Notes: generated by a model not told the origin, from the sequence alone. Shown: positions 7,474 to 16,699, counted from the stretch's first letter. The stretch: DNA of 64,000 nucleotides from Sphingopyxis sp. 113P3 (GCF_001278035.1 NZ_CP009452.1:2141501-2205500), one strand, 5' to 3'. Numbers and translations are program-made.

Positions 7474-7498
7474 TGCCGGCGGCCAGTGGCCGCCGGCA
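7474..7498. terminator. Bidirectional hairpin terminator
   Basis: An 11-bp perfect stem, tgccggcggcc (7474-7484) with ggccgccggca (7488-7498), around a 3-base loop. It lies between the convergent genes ending at 7448 and 7512. The T-tract is weak on both sides, so termination may be partly Rho-dependent. Confidence 0.65.
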
Positions 7499-7511
7499 TC
7501 TTGCGCATCGG

Positions 7512-8441
7512 CTATATCGAGGGGCGCAGCAGGGGGCGGCGGTGAGCAAGATCGTTCCTGATCGTCGTCGCGGCCACGCCCCCTTCACCCATCGCGTGGC
7601 TGATCTGGTCCAGGCCGAGTACCACGTCGCCTGCGGCATAGAGGCCTTCGACATCGGTACGCTGGTGCGCATCGACGAGGAGGCAGCCCTCCTCGCTCCG
7701 CCCCGCATCCACGTCACCTGCAAGTTCGGAGCGCACATCGGAGCCGAGCGCCGGATAGAGGGTATCGAACCGTTCGGTAAGGGGACCGAAACCCAGTTCG
7801 ATTTCCTTGTCCTTCACGCTGATTGTATCGCAGCCTTCGATAAGCCGAATTCCCGCGCGCTCGATTTCAGTTCGGTGCGCTTCGGATAGCGGCGCTGCAC
7901 CCTCAGGCAATGCGAGCGTGACATTTGCCGAATAGCCACGCAGAAAAAGCGCCTCCTTCAGCCCCCGCTCCCCGCTCCCCAGAACCGCGATCGCCTTGTC
8001 GGTGACCTCATAGGCATCGCAAATCGGGCAATAGCGCAGCAGCCCTGCGGCAAGCGCCTTACGCTGCTCGTCTTCCCCGAGCATCGGCGGCGGACGGTTG
8101 ACGACGCCGGTTGCCAGAAGGACAGTTTGCGCCCGAAGCGGCCCCGACGGGCCCTCGACTTCGAATAGGCCGCCCCGCTTCCTCAAGGCGGTTGCTTTCT
8201 CGGCAAGGATCCTCGCCCCGTAAAGCTCGGCCTGACGGCGCATCCTGACGAGGAGGTCGTTGCCGCTGATTCCTCCTGGAAAGCCTGCGTGGTTGCGGGT
8301 GCAAGGGATGAGGGCGGCGCGGCTGTCACCCGCGTCGAGAACGAGGATGTCGAGAAGAAAGCGCGCCAGATAGATTGCGGCGGTGAGGCCGGCGGGGCCT
8401 CCGCCGACCACGAGGCAGTCATAGATGCGGTCCTTTTCCAT
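7512..8441 (-). CDS. Thioredoxin-reductase-like NAD(P)/FAD oxidoreductase
   Basis: A 309-residue two-dinucleotide-domain flavoprotein. FAD-binding VVGGGPAGLTAAIYLARF lies near the N-terminus; the second nucleotide-binding site is near AVLGSGERGLKEALF. The FAD-closing motif is GLYAAGDVVLGLDQISHA. The redox-active dithiol of thioredoxin reductases is present as CPICD (RYCPICDAYEV). Unlike the housekeeping enzyme, no thioredoxin gene adjoins it and the NADPH loop is altered, so its electron acceptor may differ. The start at ATG 8441 is in frame with the FAD motif 10 residues on; longer frames read into non-conserved sequence. It follows the Crp/Fnr gene in the same direction with a 106-base gap. 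Confidence 0.85.
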   Translation of the reverse strand: MEKDRIYDCLVVGGGPAGLTAAIYLARFLLDILVLDAGDSRAALIPCTRNHAGFPGGISGNDLLVRMRRQAELYGARILAEKATALRKRGGLFEVEGPSGPLRAQTVLLATGVVNRPPPMLGEDEQRKALAAGLLRYCPICDAYEVTDKAIAVLGSGERGLKEALFLRGYSANVTLALPEGAAPLSEAHRTEIERAGIRLIEGCDTISVKDKEIELGFGPLTERFDTLYPALGSDVRSELAGDVDAGRSEEGCLLVDAHQRTDVEGLYAAGDVVLGLDQISHAMGEGGVAATTIRNDLAHRRPLLRPSI

Positions 8442-8547
8442 GTAGGTCTCCCCGTGTCCCGCGCGCGCGGGATGCGCGGCCATCCTACGCACGCGTGATG
8501 GGCGTTGCCGTTCCACTCGCGCGTAGGAGAGCTCGCCTGCCCTGGAG

Positions 8548-9255
8548 CTATGCGGCGGCGGCGAGGCGGGGCAGGGGACCGGCGGCTTCGGCGGCGAGAT
8601 AGGCGCACTCGAACCCGCAAAGCTTCGCGAGACGATCGAAATCGAGAACCCGCAGCCGGCGTCGGCGCAACTCGATGAGACCGTGCTCTTTGAGCTCCTT
8701 GAGCGTCCGGCAGACATGCACGGGCGTCATTCCGGTGAAATCTGCCATGTCCTGCTGTGACAGGGGGAATTCGCAGCGATCCTCCTCGACCCGGTCGCTT
8801 GCGGCGAGCCGGCAGAAGAGTTCGCAGATGAGCTGGCTGAGCCGCTCGGTCGCGGATTTGCATCCGAGCGTGACAAGCCATTCGGACTGAGCCCTGAGCC
8901 GCGCAAAACCCTCAAGCGCCCATCGGCCCGAAAAGGCGGGGTCTGAGTGGAGTCGCGTCTCGATCCGCGCCCGATCGAGCGCAATAGCCTTGATTGGTGT
9001 GATCGACACGACCAGCTGATCGACACCGTCGGCCGCGAGCCAGCTCGGATCGCACAGATCCCCCGGAATATAGAAGCGCGAGATGTGGCGCCGGCCGTCG
9101 CGAAGGAGCTTGTAGCCCGACGCCCAGCCTTCCTCGATCAGCCAGAGCGTCCTTGGTCGCTCGCCGCGATGCGCAAGAAAGCTGCGGCTGCGAAAATGCG
9201 CTCTCGCGGCGGTACCGGGGACGGTGTCAAGGAGCGAAGCGGAGGGGAGGGGCAT
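8548..9255 (-). CDS. Crp/Fnr family transcriptional regulator
   Basis: A 235-residue regulator with an N-terminal cyclic-nucleotide-binding-like beta barrel (LWLIEEGWASGYKLLRDGRRHISRFYIPGDLCDP) and a C-terminal winged helix whose recognition part is PLSQQDMADFTGMTPVHVCRTLKELKEHGLI. It lacks the N-terminal cysteine cluster of oxygen-sensing Fnr, so the effector is unknown. Many sphingomonad paralogues of this type accompany stress genes. It lies upstream of the flavoprotein in the same direction and downstream of the ZIP transporter, suggesting that it regulates this neighbourhood. Confidence 0.88.
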   Translation of the reverse strand: MPLPSASLLDTVPGTAARAHFRSRSFLAHRGERPRTLWLIEEGWASGYKLLRDGRRHISRFYIPGDLCDPSWLAADGVDQLVVSITPIKAIALDRARIETRLHSDPAFSGRWALEGFARLRAQSEWLVTLGCKSATERLSQLICELFCRLAASDRVEEDRCEFPLSQQDMADFTGMTPVHVCRTLKELKEHGLIELRRRRLRVLDFDRLAKLCGFECAYLAAEAAGPLPRLAAAA

Positions 9256-9376
9256 GGTCTTCTCCTGAGCCCCCGGCCCACCTTCGCACCATCCTCTTCT
9301 TCGGGCGATAACCTAGGTTTCCAAATTTGCACGACAATCATTTACGAAAGAAAAGGGCTCTGCTGCCGGGCGATCG

Positions 9377-10162
9377 TCAGCCCAAAGTCGTGTCGAGGAA
9401 CAGCATGGCACCGAGACCGATCATCAGCCCGGCGGTCGCCTTGCGCCCATCGAGACGGCTGTGTGTGTCGGGAATGATCTCTGAGGCGACCACCCAGATC
9501 ATCGCGCCGGCGGCAAAGCCGAGCCCCCATGGCAGGAGCGGCTCCGCCAGCGAGACGAGCGCGGCACCGAAAATGCCCGCGACGGGTTCGACAAGGCCCG
9601 AGGCGAGCGCCGCGCCGATCGAGGCGCGCGGCGAATAGCCAAGGCTCGCGAGCGACCCCGCGACCGCGAGACCTTCAGGAATGTTCTGAAGGCCGATGCC
9701 GATCGCGGTTGCGACCCCTGTTGCATGATCGCCCCCGCCGAAGCTGACCCCGACAGCAAGGCCTTCGGGAAAATTATGGAGCGTGATCGCTGCAACAAAG
9801 AGCCAGATCTTTCGAAAGCGGGCGTCGGCGATCCCTTCCGGCCCAAGGCCCCAGCGGTCAAGCGGCGGAACGAGAGCATTGACATGTGCAAGACTGAACC
9901 CGCCGATGAGGATCGCAAGAACAACCATCCCCGAGGCCATCGCCCGGTTTGCGCCCTGTGCTTCCGCCTGCTCGATGCCGGGTATGATCAGCGAGAAGAA
10001 AGAGGCGGCGAGCATGACGCCGGCGGCAAAGCCCAGCATGAGATTTTGCTGCTGCTCGGTCGGACGGCCGATAGAGAGAATGGGAAGCGCTCCCAGGACG
10101 GTCGCCAGCCCGGCGAGCAGGCTGGCGACAAAGCCGGTGAGCACGACCGAGTCTGCGATCAT
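9377..10162 (-). CDS. ZIP family divalent metal transporter
   Basis: A 261-residue inner-membrane protein with about eight hydrophobic helices. The two metal-site helices carry LHNFPEGLAVGVSFG and LQNIPEGLAVAGSL, the hallmark HNxPEG/xNIPEG pair, and the last conserved helix has SGLVEPVAG. This places it in the ZupT/GufA branch, which imports Zn2+ and often Mn2+ or Fe2+. It sits next to the manganese catalase gene (46 bases away, same direction), so a role in supplying Mn2+ is plausible but inferred. Confidence 0.92.
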   Translation of the reverse strand: MIADSVVLTGFVASLLAGLATVLGALPILSIGRPTEQQQNLMLGFAAGVMLAASFFSLIIPGIEQAEAQGANRAMASGMVVLAILIGGFSLAHVNALVPPLDRWGLGPEGIADARFRKIWLFVAAITLHNFPEGLAVGVSFGGGDHATGVATAIGIGLQNIPEGLAVAGSLASLGYSPRASIGAALASGLVEPVAGIFGAALVSLAEPLLPWGLGFAAGAMIWVVASEIIPDTHSRLDGRKATAGLMIGLGAMLFLDTTLG

Positions 10163-10208
10163 GGGTGGATGCGCCGGCGCGAGACGCCATGACGGGAGGC
10201 TTTCCGTG

Positions 10209-11165
10209 TCATTTGGGCGCCTTGCCGTCCGCCATCGATTTCGCGTCGGCCATATCGGCAGCGCCGCCCATATCCTCGTCTGTGAGCTTGCCCGCGCCCG
10301 GGCCGGCGCCGAGATCGGCGCCCGTTGTCGGGTTCGCCTCCGGCACGGACTGGAGCCGGGTCATCATGGCCTCGAGCGCGTTCATCTGTTTTTTGGAAAC
10401 GTCGACTGACGCAAGACCGTCGCCGCCGTCGAGCGGCAGGTTCGCTTCGATGTCATCGAGCCTTTCCCACTGTTCGCCCTCGTTCCAGGGGCCGGTCGTG
10501 TCACCTTCGCCCTGCGAGGTGTTGACGTAGAGATTGGCATAAGGCTCGAGCCCCGGCAGCTTTCCTGACGGGAAATTGTCGGCGATCGAGTAGAGCGCTT
10601 TTTCAAAGCTTTTCTGATGGGCGACCTCGCGCGTCATCAGGAAGCCGAGCGCGTCCTTGATGCCCGGATCGTCGGTGATGTTGATGAGCCGCTCGTAGAT
10701 AATCTTGGCGCGGCTTTCTGCCGCGATGTTGGAGCGAAGGTCGCAGGTCGGATCGCCGCGGCTGTCGACATAGGCCGCGGTCCACGGCACGCCCGAGCTG
10801 TTGGTGAGCGATGGGCCGCCGCCGTAGAGCAGCGACTGGGTGTGACTGTTTCCGCCGGCGTGGAGCGACATGTAAAGATCGGCTTCCTCGAGCGCGGCTT
10901 CGGATAGCTCCGACTTTACGCCCTTGTTGAGCATGGCGACGATCGAGCCGATCACCTCGAGATGACTAAGCTCCTCGGTTGCAATGTCGAGAAGCATGTC
11001 CTTCCGCCCCGGGTCGTCTTCGGCGAGGCCTTGCGTGAAATAGCGCATCGCGGCGGCAAGTTCCCCATCCGGACCGCCAAATTGTTCGAGCAGCAGCGAT
11101 GCCAGCGCGGGATTGGGCTCGGAAACACGGACGGTATATTGCAGACGTTTGTTATGCATAAACAT
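10209..11165 (-). CDS. Manganese catalase
   Basis: A 318-residue ferritin-like four-helix protein that disproportionates H2O2 with a dimanganese centre. Metal ligands are visible: Glu in PDGELAAAMRYF, Glu/His in ATEELSHLEVIG, Glu in NIAAESRAKIIYERL and Glu/His in REVAHQKSFEKALY. The C-terminal 60 residues are Gly/Ala/Asp/Lys-rich and probably disordered. The start at 11165 gives MFMHNKRLQY, typical for the family. It is probably a cytoplasmic stress enzyme working with the adjacent ZIP transporter and hemerythrin protein. A 198-base gap with an inverted repeat separates it from the hemerythrin gene. Confidence 0.95.
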   Translation of the reverse strand: MFMHNKRLQYTVRVSEPNPALASLLLEQFGGPDGELAAAMRYFTQGLAEDDPGRKDMLLDIATEELSHLEVIGSIVAMLNKGVKSELSEAALEEADLYMSLHAGGNSHTQSLLYGGGPSLTNSSGVPWTAAYVDSRGDPTCDLRSNIAAESRAKIIYERLINITDDPGIKDALGFLMTREVAHQKSFEKALYSIADNFPSGKLPGLEPYANLYVNTSQGEGDTTGPWNEGEQWERLDDIEANLPLDGGDGLASVDVSKKQMNALEAMMTRLQSVPEANPTTGADLGAGPGAGKLTDEDMGGAADMADAKSMADGKAPK

Positions 11166-11289
11166 GGCAGCTTCTCCTTCACATGGGCGAAGCGCACGCT
11201 CTTCGTAACCTGTTCCTGTTCTTGCTGCAGGTTAGAAACTTTAGGGTTTTTGTCGCGAGTCGGGGGCTCGGGCGCGCGCCCGACGCGAC

Positions 11290-11327
11290 GTCGCGGTCGC
11301 TGGCAGGATGGCGCCAGCGACCGCGAC
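11290..11327. terminator. Strong hairpin downstream of the hemerythrin gene
   Basis: A 15-bp perfect stem, gtcgcggtcgctggc (11290-11304) with gccagcgaccgcgac (11313-11327), loop 8 bases. It begins 36 bases after the hemerythrin stop on the - strand. No T-run follows, so it could also be a transcript-stabilising or processing structure. Confidence 0.55.
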
Positions 11328-11363
11328 AATGGTGCATTTGGAACGTAACGCGGCGAGCCTGCG

Positions 11364-11930
11364 TCAGGCAGCCGCGAACCCCGCCTTGTTCATGGCATGG
11401 GTGACATGCTTGTTCCCATCCTCGCCGAGCGCGGCGCGCAGGCGGGGGAAGAGTTCTTCTTCCTCCTTGCGGACATGCTCTTCGATGTCGGCTCGAAAAT
11501 CGCGCACCTTCGCGATCCATGCGGGGTCGTCGGGTGAAAGTTCAGAAAGGTCGAAGAGATACTGCTTCACATAGCCATGGTCGTGAACCAGGCCGTCGGC
11601 CTCCTTCACCTGTCCATGATCGCGCATCGCGGGGTAGACAACATTTTCCTCTTCGAAGGCATGTTTGCTGAGCGCGTGCTTGAGCTGTACGAGAAGCATC
11701 TTGCGGCGCACGCCCTGCTTTTCGCTCGTCGCCTCGATGGCATCAAAGAGCTTCAGGGTCGCGCGGTGCTCCGCCTTCAACTCCTCGTCCCATTCGCCTT
11801 GCACGGCGGAGACACCTTGTACGATGGCCTTGCGGCCAAGATTGGCCGCAAGACCGACGACAAAACCGGTTGCGACCGCGCCGGCGAGCGATGCGGGATG
11901 CTTGAGTGCTTGCGATGTCAGGTTTACCAT
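11364..11930 (-). CDS. Hemerythrin domain-containing protein
   Basis: A 188-residue protein. After a short N-terminal hydrophobic segment (ASLAGAVATGFVVGLAANLG) comes a hemerythrin-like four-helix domain with the expected ligand spacing: EHRATLKLFD, KHAFEEENVVYPAM, HDHGYVKQYLF, HVRKEEEELFPRL. Such proteins bind a di-iron centre and sense or scavenge O2, NO or peroxide. The N-terminal helix may anchor it in the membrane. It lies 33 bases after the glucose dehydrogenase stop in the same direction, so it may share that transcript. Confidence 0.9.
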   Translation of the reverse strand: MVNLTSQALKHPASLAGAVATGFVVGLAANLGRKAIVQGVSAVQGEWDEELKAEHRATLKLFDAIEATSEKQGVRRKMLLVQLKHALSKHAFEEENVVYPAMRDHGQVKEADGLVHDHGYVKQYLFDLSELSPDDPAWIAKVRDFRADIEEHVRKEEEELFPRLRAALGEDGNKHVTHAMNKAGFAAA

Positions 11931-11963
11931 TTTTATCTCCTTGCTTGGGGAAGGGGGGGCTGG

Positions 11964-14360
11964 TCAGGGGAGGGCATAGGCAATGACCTCGTCGCCGATC
12001 GGCGTTTCCATGAAATGATGTCCGCCAGCGTAAATGACGACATATTGCTTGCCGTTTGCCTCATAGGTCATCGGCGTTGCCTGGCCGCCTGCGGGCAAGA
12101 CGTCCGTCCAGAGGGTCCGGCCCGTCTTGAGGTCGATTGCGCGGATCAGATTGTCGGTTGCGGCCGCGATGAAGATGAGTCCGCCCGCCGTGACGGCCGC
12201 GCCCCCATTGTTCGGGGTGCCGATCGTCACCGGTAGCATCGAGGGGATGCCGAACGGGCCATTGGTCCGCGCGGTGCCGAGCGGACGGTCCCAGATCGTC
12301 TTGCCGGTCGCGATATCGATGGCGCGGATGCCGCCATAGGGGGGCTGCTTGCAGAGCAGGCCGGTCCAGGGCAGGCGCCAGCCCGCATTGACGTCGATGG
12401 CATAGGGTGTGCCGGCCTGAGGATCGCCTGCCCCCTCGGCGCCGCCGATATTGCCGCGCGCCTGGTCCCGCGGCGCCCAGCCCCTTTTATCGGCTTCCGC
12501 GCGGGGCACGAGACGGACATAGTTGGGCATGTCGTTGTAATTGGCGATAATCACCCCGCGGACCGGGTCGACCGCGACGCCGCCCCAGTCGGTTCCGCCG
12601 TTATAGCCTGGATATTCGATCGAGCGGCGGTCGCTCGTCGGAGGAGTGTAAAAGCCCTGGTAACTCGCCTTCCGGAACTGGATGCGGCAGACCATCTGGT
12701 CGATCGGGGACATGCCCCACATGTCGCGCTCGGTGAGATCCGTCCCGCGCAAACTATGCCAGAGCGACACGATCTGGGTCGGCGCGCGTTCGGCGGGTTC
12801 GACCCCGCCGCGGGGCGCCTTGATCGTTCCGATCGGGGTGAGCGGGCGCCCAGTCCGCCGGTCGAGGATATAGATGTCGCCCTGCTTGCTCGGGAGCACG
12901 AGCGCCGGGGTCGCGCCTTCAGGGCCCGGAAAGTCGATCAGCGTCGCCTGGGCACCGAAATCATAGTCCCACACGTCCTTCTTCACCGCCTGGAAGCGCC
13001 AGCGCGGCTTGCCTGTGGTCACATCCAGCGCGACGAGCGACGTTGCGTATTCATTTTCCGGGCCGCGGCGCAGGCTTGAATAATAATCGGCCGCGGCGTT
13101 GCCCATCGGCAGATAGACAAGCCCCAACGCTTCATCGCCCGAGGCAATCGTCCACATGTTCGGCGTCCCGCGGGCCCAGGTCTCGCCCGGCGGGGGATAG
13201 CCCTTCCAGTCGGGGTTCATCATGTCCCATGCCCAGGCAAGCTTGCCGGTCACCGCGTCGAAACCGCGGATGACCCCCGATGGGGCCCAGCGGTCCTGGC
13301 CATCGAGGACCTGATGGCCCGTAACGATGATGCCGCGCACGATCGTCGGAGGCGAGTTGATGGAAACATACCCCGGCGGGGTGGGGCCCATGCCGATCTT
13401 GGTGTCGACCTCGCCATTGCTGCCAAAGTCCTGGCACGGCCGCCCGGTCGCAGCATCAAGGGCGAACAGGCGGGCGTCAAGCGTGCCCAAGATGATCCGC
13501 TGCGCGCAGGGCTGTCCTGCCCCAGGGTTCGGCACGCCATAATAGCTTACCCCTCGGCACGCCGCGGTATAGGGGATCGCGTCGTCTGGGACCTTCGGAT
13601 CAAAGCGCCATTTCTGGCGCCCGGTCGCCGGATCGAGCGCTAGGACAATATTCTTCGGCGTGCAGACATAGAGGCTGTCGCCGATCTTCAGAGGCGTATT
13701 TTCAGCGCCATAAGTCCCGTGCGCAGCCTTCGAAGGCAGGTCTCCCGTGTGGATCAGCCAGGCGCGCTTCAGCTTGCCGACATTTGCAGGCGTGATCTGA
13801 TCGAGCGGCGAATACCGCCGCGCGCTATAGGTGCCGCCATAGGCGGGCCAGTTTGAACCTGCCTCCATGAGCGCGGGATCGGCCATCGCCCAGCGTTCGC
13901 CCGGCAGATCGCGCAAGGGCCGCGCGGTGTTGAGCCATCCAAGCATTGCGCCGCCCGCCGCAACCAGCCCGATGGCAAGAGCGCTTGCAGCAAGCGCTCG
14001 TCGCCAGCGGTGGGGCCGCCGGGACAAGGACGCCACCGCGAAGAATACCAGAATCAGAAGGAAGACGGGGGCGATGATGCGCGGGACGAGGGCCCAGCCG
14101 TTTGCACCAACCTCCCAGAAGGCCCATATCAGGGTGAAGAAAAGGATTGCGGCATAGAGCCAGCCCCCGGCCATGCTGCCGCGCATCAGAAGGGCGCCCG
14201 CTGCCAGCATCGCGGCGCCGGTCACAAGATAATAGGGCGAGCCCCCGAGAGCGGCGAGCCACGCTCCTCCCACCAGCAAGACGACCGCGATAAGAGCGAG
14301 GATAAGCCCCGTCAGCAAGGCGAGCCAGGGAGCCGGGAAAATCTGCCGCAGCCGGTTCAT
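11964..14360 (-). CDS. gcd: Membrane-bound PQQ-dependent glucose dehydrogenase
   Basis: A 798-residue enzyme oxidising glucose to gluconolactone in the periplasm and passing electrons to ubiquinone. Residues 1-140 contain five membrane helices, as in E. coli Gcd. The rest is an eight-bladed PQQ propeller: GTYGAENTPLKIGDSLYVC, CRGVSYYG, GVIRGFDAVTGKLAW, DVWDYDFGAQATLIDF, DMWGMSPIDQMVCRIQF, and the C-terminal PAGGQATPMTYEANGKQYVV are all close to the E. coli protein. Length matches the family. It is divergent from a ROK sugar kinase across a 386-base region, so the two routes of glucose entry (oxidation and phosphorylation) start from one control region. PQQ biosynthesis genes are not in the window. 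Confidence 0.96.
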   Translation of the reverse strand: MNRLRQIFPAPWLALLTGLILALIAVVLLVGGAWLAALGGSPYYLVTGAAMLAAGALLMRGSMAGGWLYAAILFFTLIWAFWEVGANGWALVPRIIAPVFLLILVFFAVASLSRRPHRWRRALAASALAIGLVAAGGAMLGWLNTARPLRDLPGERWAMADPALMEAGSNWPAYGGTYSARRYSPLDQITPANVGKLKRAWLIHTGDLPSKAAHGTYGAENTPLKIGDSLYVCTPKNIVLALDPATGRQKWRFDPKVPDDAIPYTAACRGVSYYGVPNPGAGQPCAQRIILGTLDARLFALDAATGRPCQDFGSNGEVDTKIGMGPTPPGYVSINSPPTIVRGIIVTGHQVLDGQDRWAPSGVIRGFDAVTGKLAWAWDMMNPDWKGYPPPGETWARGTPNMWTIASGDEALGLVYLPMGNAAADYYSSLRRGPENEYATSLVALDVTTGKPRWRFQAVKKDVWDYDFGAQATLIDFPGPEGATPALVLPSKQGDIYILDRRTGRPLTPIGTIKAPRGGVEPAERAPTQIVSLWHSLRGTDLTERDMWGMSPIDQMVCRIQFRKASYQGFYTPPTSDRRSIEYPGYNGGTDWGGVAVDPVRGVIIANYNDMPNYVRLVPRAEADKRGWAPRDQARGNIGGAEGAGDPQAGTPYAIDVNAGWRLPWTGLLCKQPPYGGIRAIDIATGKTIWDRPLGTARTNGPFGIPSMLPVTIGTPNNGGAAVTAGGLIFIAAATDNLIRAIDLKTGRTLWTDVLPAGGQATPMTYEANGKQYVVIYAGGHHFMETPIGDEVIAYALP

Positions 14361-14446
14361 CGCCTCCGCCTTCCAATCCTGCCGGGCCGCGCGCCCGCTG
14401 GCGGCGCGCCCTCTGCAGCCGCGAGGGGCGCGCGGTTACTCGCGCA

Positions 14447-14482
14447 TTCGAGGAGAGGCGCGCGCGCGCGCCTCTCCTCGAA
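14447..14482. repeat. Perfect 36-bp palindrome between gcd and the ROK kinase
   Basis: The left arm ttcgaggagaggcgcgcg is followed immediately by its reverse complement. The centre is twelve alternating C/G bases. It lies 87 bases upstream of the gcd start in the 386-base divergent control region (14361-14746), which otherwise holds only GC-rich short repeats and no gene. It might be an operator, a cruciform or Z-DNA-prone site, or a terminator for leaking transcripts. Confidence 0.7.
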
Positions 14483-14746
14483 GCCGGGCCGGGTTAGAGC
14501 AACGCGCGCCATGGGGATCATCCTCTCTCCCTTGAGACGCGGGCCATGGGTGAGGGTTCCAGCCTCTCTTGCGAAAGAAGCATCGCAAAACCGCCCAGTC
14601 GGGAAAAAATTGATCTATGTTGTGCGCATCGCTTTGGGGCGCCGCCAATAGAATGCGGGGGCGATCGGCGCAGTCCGGCAGACCCGCAGGCGTGAAACGC
14701 AAGGGAGCATCAGAGCCGATGAACGGCTCCTCATCGCGAGGTAGAT

Positions 14747-15646
14747 GTGCAAATGGCCCATTCTCGATTGATTGCAGGACTCGAACTGGGCGGCACCAAA
14801 TGCGTTGCCATCCTGGGAAGCGGACCCGGCGATGTGCGCGCGCTGGAAACATTGCCCACGAGCGACCCCGAGGCGACACTTGGCGCACTCGAAGAGATCC
14901 TCGGCGGCTGGCATTTCGATGCTCTCGGCATTGCATCCTTTGGTCCGCTCGATCTTGATCCGCTTAGCGCCGACTTCGGATCGATCCGCGCGACCACCAA
15001 GCCCGGCTGGAGCGGGGCCCAGATCGCGCGCCGCTTTCGGGCGCGCTTCGGCGCGCCGCTCGCGATTGAGACCGACGTCGTTGGCGCGGCGCTCGCCGAG
15101 CAGCGATGGGGAAGGGCGCAGGGGCTCTCAAGCCACTGCTATATCACCATCGGTACAGGGGTCGGTGTGGGGCTGATCTCGTGCGGCATGCCGGTACAAG
15201 GCGCAGCGCATGGCGAGGCGGGGCATATGCGCGTGCCTCGCGCGAGCGGCGACAAATTTGAAGGTTCGTGCCCCTTTCATGGCGACTGCGTCGAGGGTCT
15301 GATTTCGGGGCCAGCCCTTGCCCGGCGGTTCGGCCGCCCCGGGCAGGAGATTCCCGATGGGGGCGCCGAATGGGACCTGTTCGTCCACGATCTTGCCGCA
15401 CTGTTGCACAATCTGGTCGTCACCGCGGCGCCCGAGCGCATTTCAATTGGCGGCGGGGTAATAGCGTCCCGTGCCGGGCTGTTTCCGAGGCTGCGCGCCG
15501 CTCTTGCCGCCAATATCGCCGCCTATGGAGCGCTTGCCGACTATGCAGACCAGCTCGAAGATCGTCTCGGCCCGCCCGGGCTCGGCGTAATGGCCGGCCC
15601 TTTGGGTGCGCTTGCCGTAGGTTTGCGCGCCGCGACGGGCGCCTAG
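14747..15646 (+). CDS. ROK family sugar kinase, fructokinase-like
   Basis: A 299-residue kinase. The N-terminal phosphate loop is GLELGGTKCVAIL, the second ATP motif is ITIGTGVGVGLI, and CPFHGDCVEGLISGPAL matches the zinc-binding/substrate motif of the fructokinase branch (rather than CGCGNxGCxE of glucokinase). RISIGGGVI is the conserved nucleotide-proximal loop. It phosphorylates a hexose, probably fructose, possibly glucose or mannose. A GTG at 14747 is 5 bases from the GAGG site; an ATG at 14753 is the alternative start. It is divergent from gcd. Confidence 0.85.
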   Translation: MQMAHSRLIAGLELGGTKCVAILGSGPGDVRALETLPTSDPEATLGALEEILGGWHFDALGIASFGPLDLDPLSADFGSIRATTKPGWSGAQIARRFRARFGAPLAIETDVVGAALAEQRWGRAQGLSSHCYITIGTGVGVGLISCGMPVQGAAHGEAGHMRVPRASGDKFEGSCPFHGDCVEGLISGPALARRFGRPGQEIPDGGAEWDLFVHDLAALLHNLVVTAAPERISIGGGVIASRAGLFPRLRAALAANIAAYGALADYADQLEDRLGPPGLGVMAGPLGALAVGLRAATGA

Positions 15647-15724
15647 GCGCGGCCGCGATAGCGTCGCCGGTGGGCGCACGGTGCGCCGGTGGCCGGGCTT
15701 GCGGCTATCCTGCCGGCCAATACC

Positions 15725-16609
15725 TCAGAAGCGGTATCGCTCGCGCGCGACGAGGTTGGCAAGAAAGTCCGCGACCGCCCGAATACGGGGGAGTTGGCGG
15801 AGGTCGGCATGGATGACGAGCCAGTAACTGCGGATCGCTTCGATTTCATCCTCAAGGACGCGCACGAGCCGGGGATCATCACGAACCGCGATGTGGTGAA
15901 GCATGGCAAGGCCCGTTCCGGCCGCCGCCGCGGCTATCTGGGCGGCGCTGGTGCTCGCGCGGAACACGACCTGCCCCTTCATGTCCATGCGCCCGAGCAC
16001 GAGCAATTCTGGAACTTCCACCAGATCGTCAACATAGGCGATGAAACGGTGATCGGCGAGCGCATCTGCCGAGTGTGGCGTGCCAAAAGTCTCAAGATAA
16101 GAGGGCGCTGCATATAAGCCGAGCCGGTAGTCCGTGAGCTTTCGCGAGAAGAGCCGGCCGTCCGCCGGGCGGCGGACCGCGATCGCAATATCCGCTTCGC
16201 GCTTTGAGAGGCTCGTCGCCCGCGACTCTGGCACGAGCTCGATGACGAGCTCGGGATGCCGGGCGGCAAGTTCGGGTATCAGCGGGGCGAGGAAGTCGGA
16301 ACCGAAGATTTCGGGCGTCGCGACGCGCACCGTCCCCGCGATCGGCACGTCGCGCCGCGATACGGCATCGGCGGCGACGATGAGCTCGCGCTCGATACGC
16401 TCGGCGTGTGTGAGAAAGGCAGTCGCGGCGTCGGTCGGCGCAAGCCCTCGGGGTGAGCGGTCGAAAAGCCGTGTTCCAAGCTGGGCCTCGAGGCTCACGA
16501 GGCGCCGGGATACGGTTGAATGATCAAGGCGAAGGCGGCGTGCCGCTGCAACGCAATTGCCCTCGCGGATCACCGCGAGAAAAGCGCTTATCTGGTCCGA
16601 GTTCAGCAC
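15725..16609 (-). CDS. LysR family transcriptional regulator (divergent from mmsA)
   Basis: A 294-residue LysR regulator. The N-terminal helix-turn-helix reads FLAVIREGNCVAAARRLRLDHSTVSRRLVSLEAQLGTRLFDR; the C-terminal effector domain has two alpha/beta lobes (GTVRVATPEIFGSDFLAPLIPEL onwards). It is transcribed away from mmsA with a 90-base shared promoter region, the classic arrangement for a LysR regulator and its target, so control of mmsA is likely. The effector is unknown. Confidence 0.9.
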   Translation of the reverse strand: MLNSDQISAFLAVIREGNCVAAARRLRLDHSTVSRRLVSLEAQLGTRLFDRSPRGLAPTDAATAFLTHAERIERELIVAADAVSRRDVPIAGTVRVATPEIFGSDFLAPLIPELAARHPELVIELVPESRATSLSKREADIAIAVRRPADGRLFSRKLTDYRLGLYAAPSYLETFGTPHSADALADHRFIAYVDDLVEVPELLVLGRMDMKGQVVFRASTSAAQIAAAAAGTGLAMLHHIAVRDDPRLVRVLEDEIEAIRSYWLVIHADLRQLPRIRAVADFLANLVARERYRF

Positions 16610-16699
16610 GGGAATTCCTGCACACCGATTTAGCTCTGCTTGGCATTTTAGCGCAAAGCGCGCGCATGTAACGCGATTTCCTCACACGAAGGAGGAATT

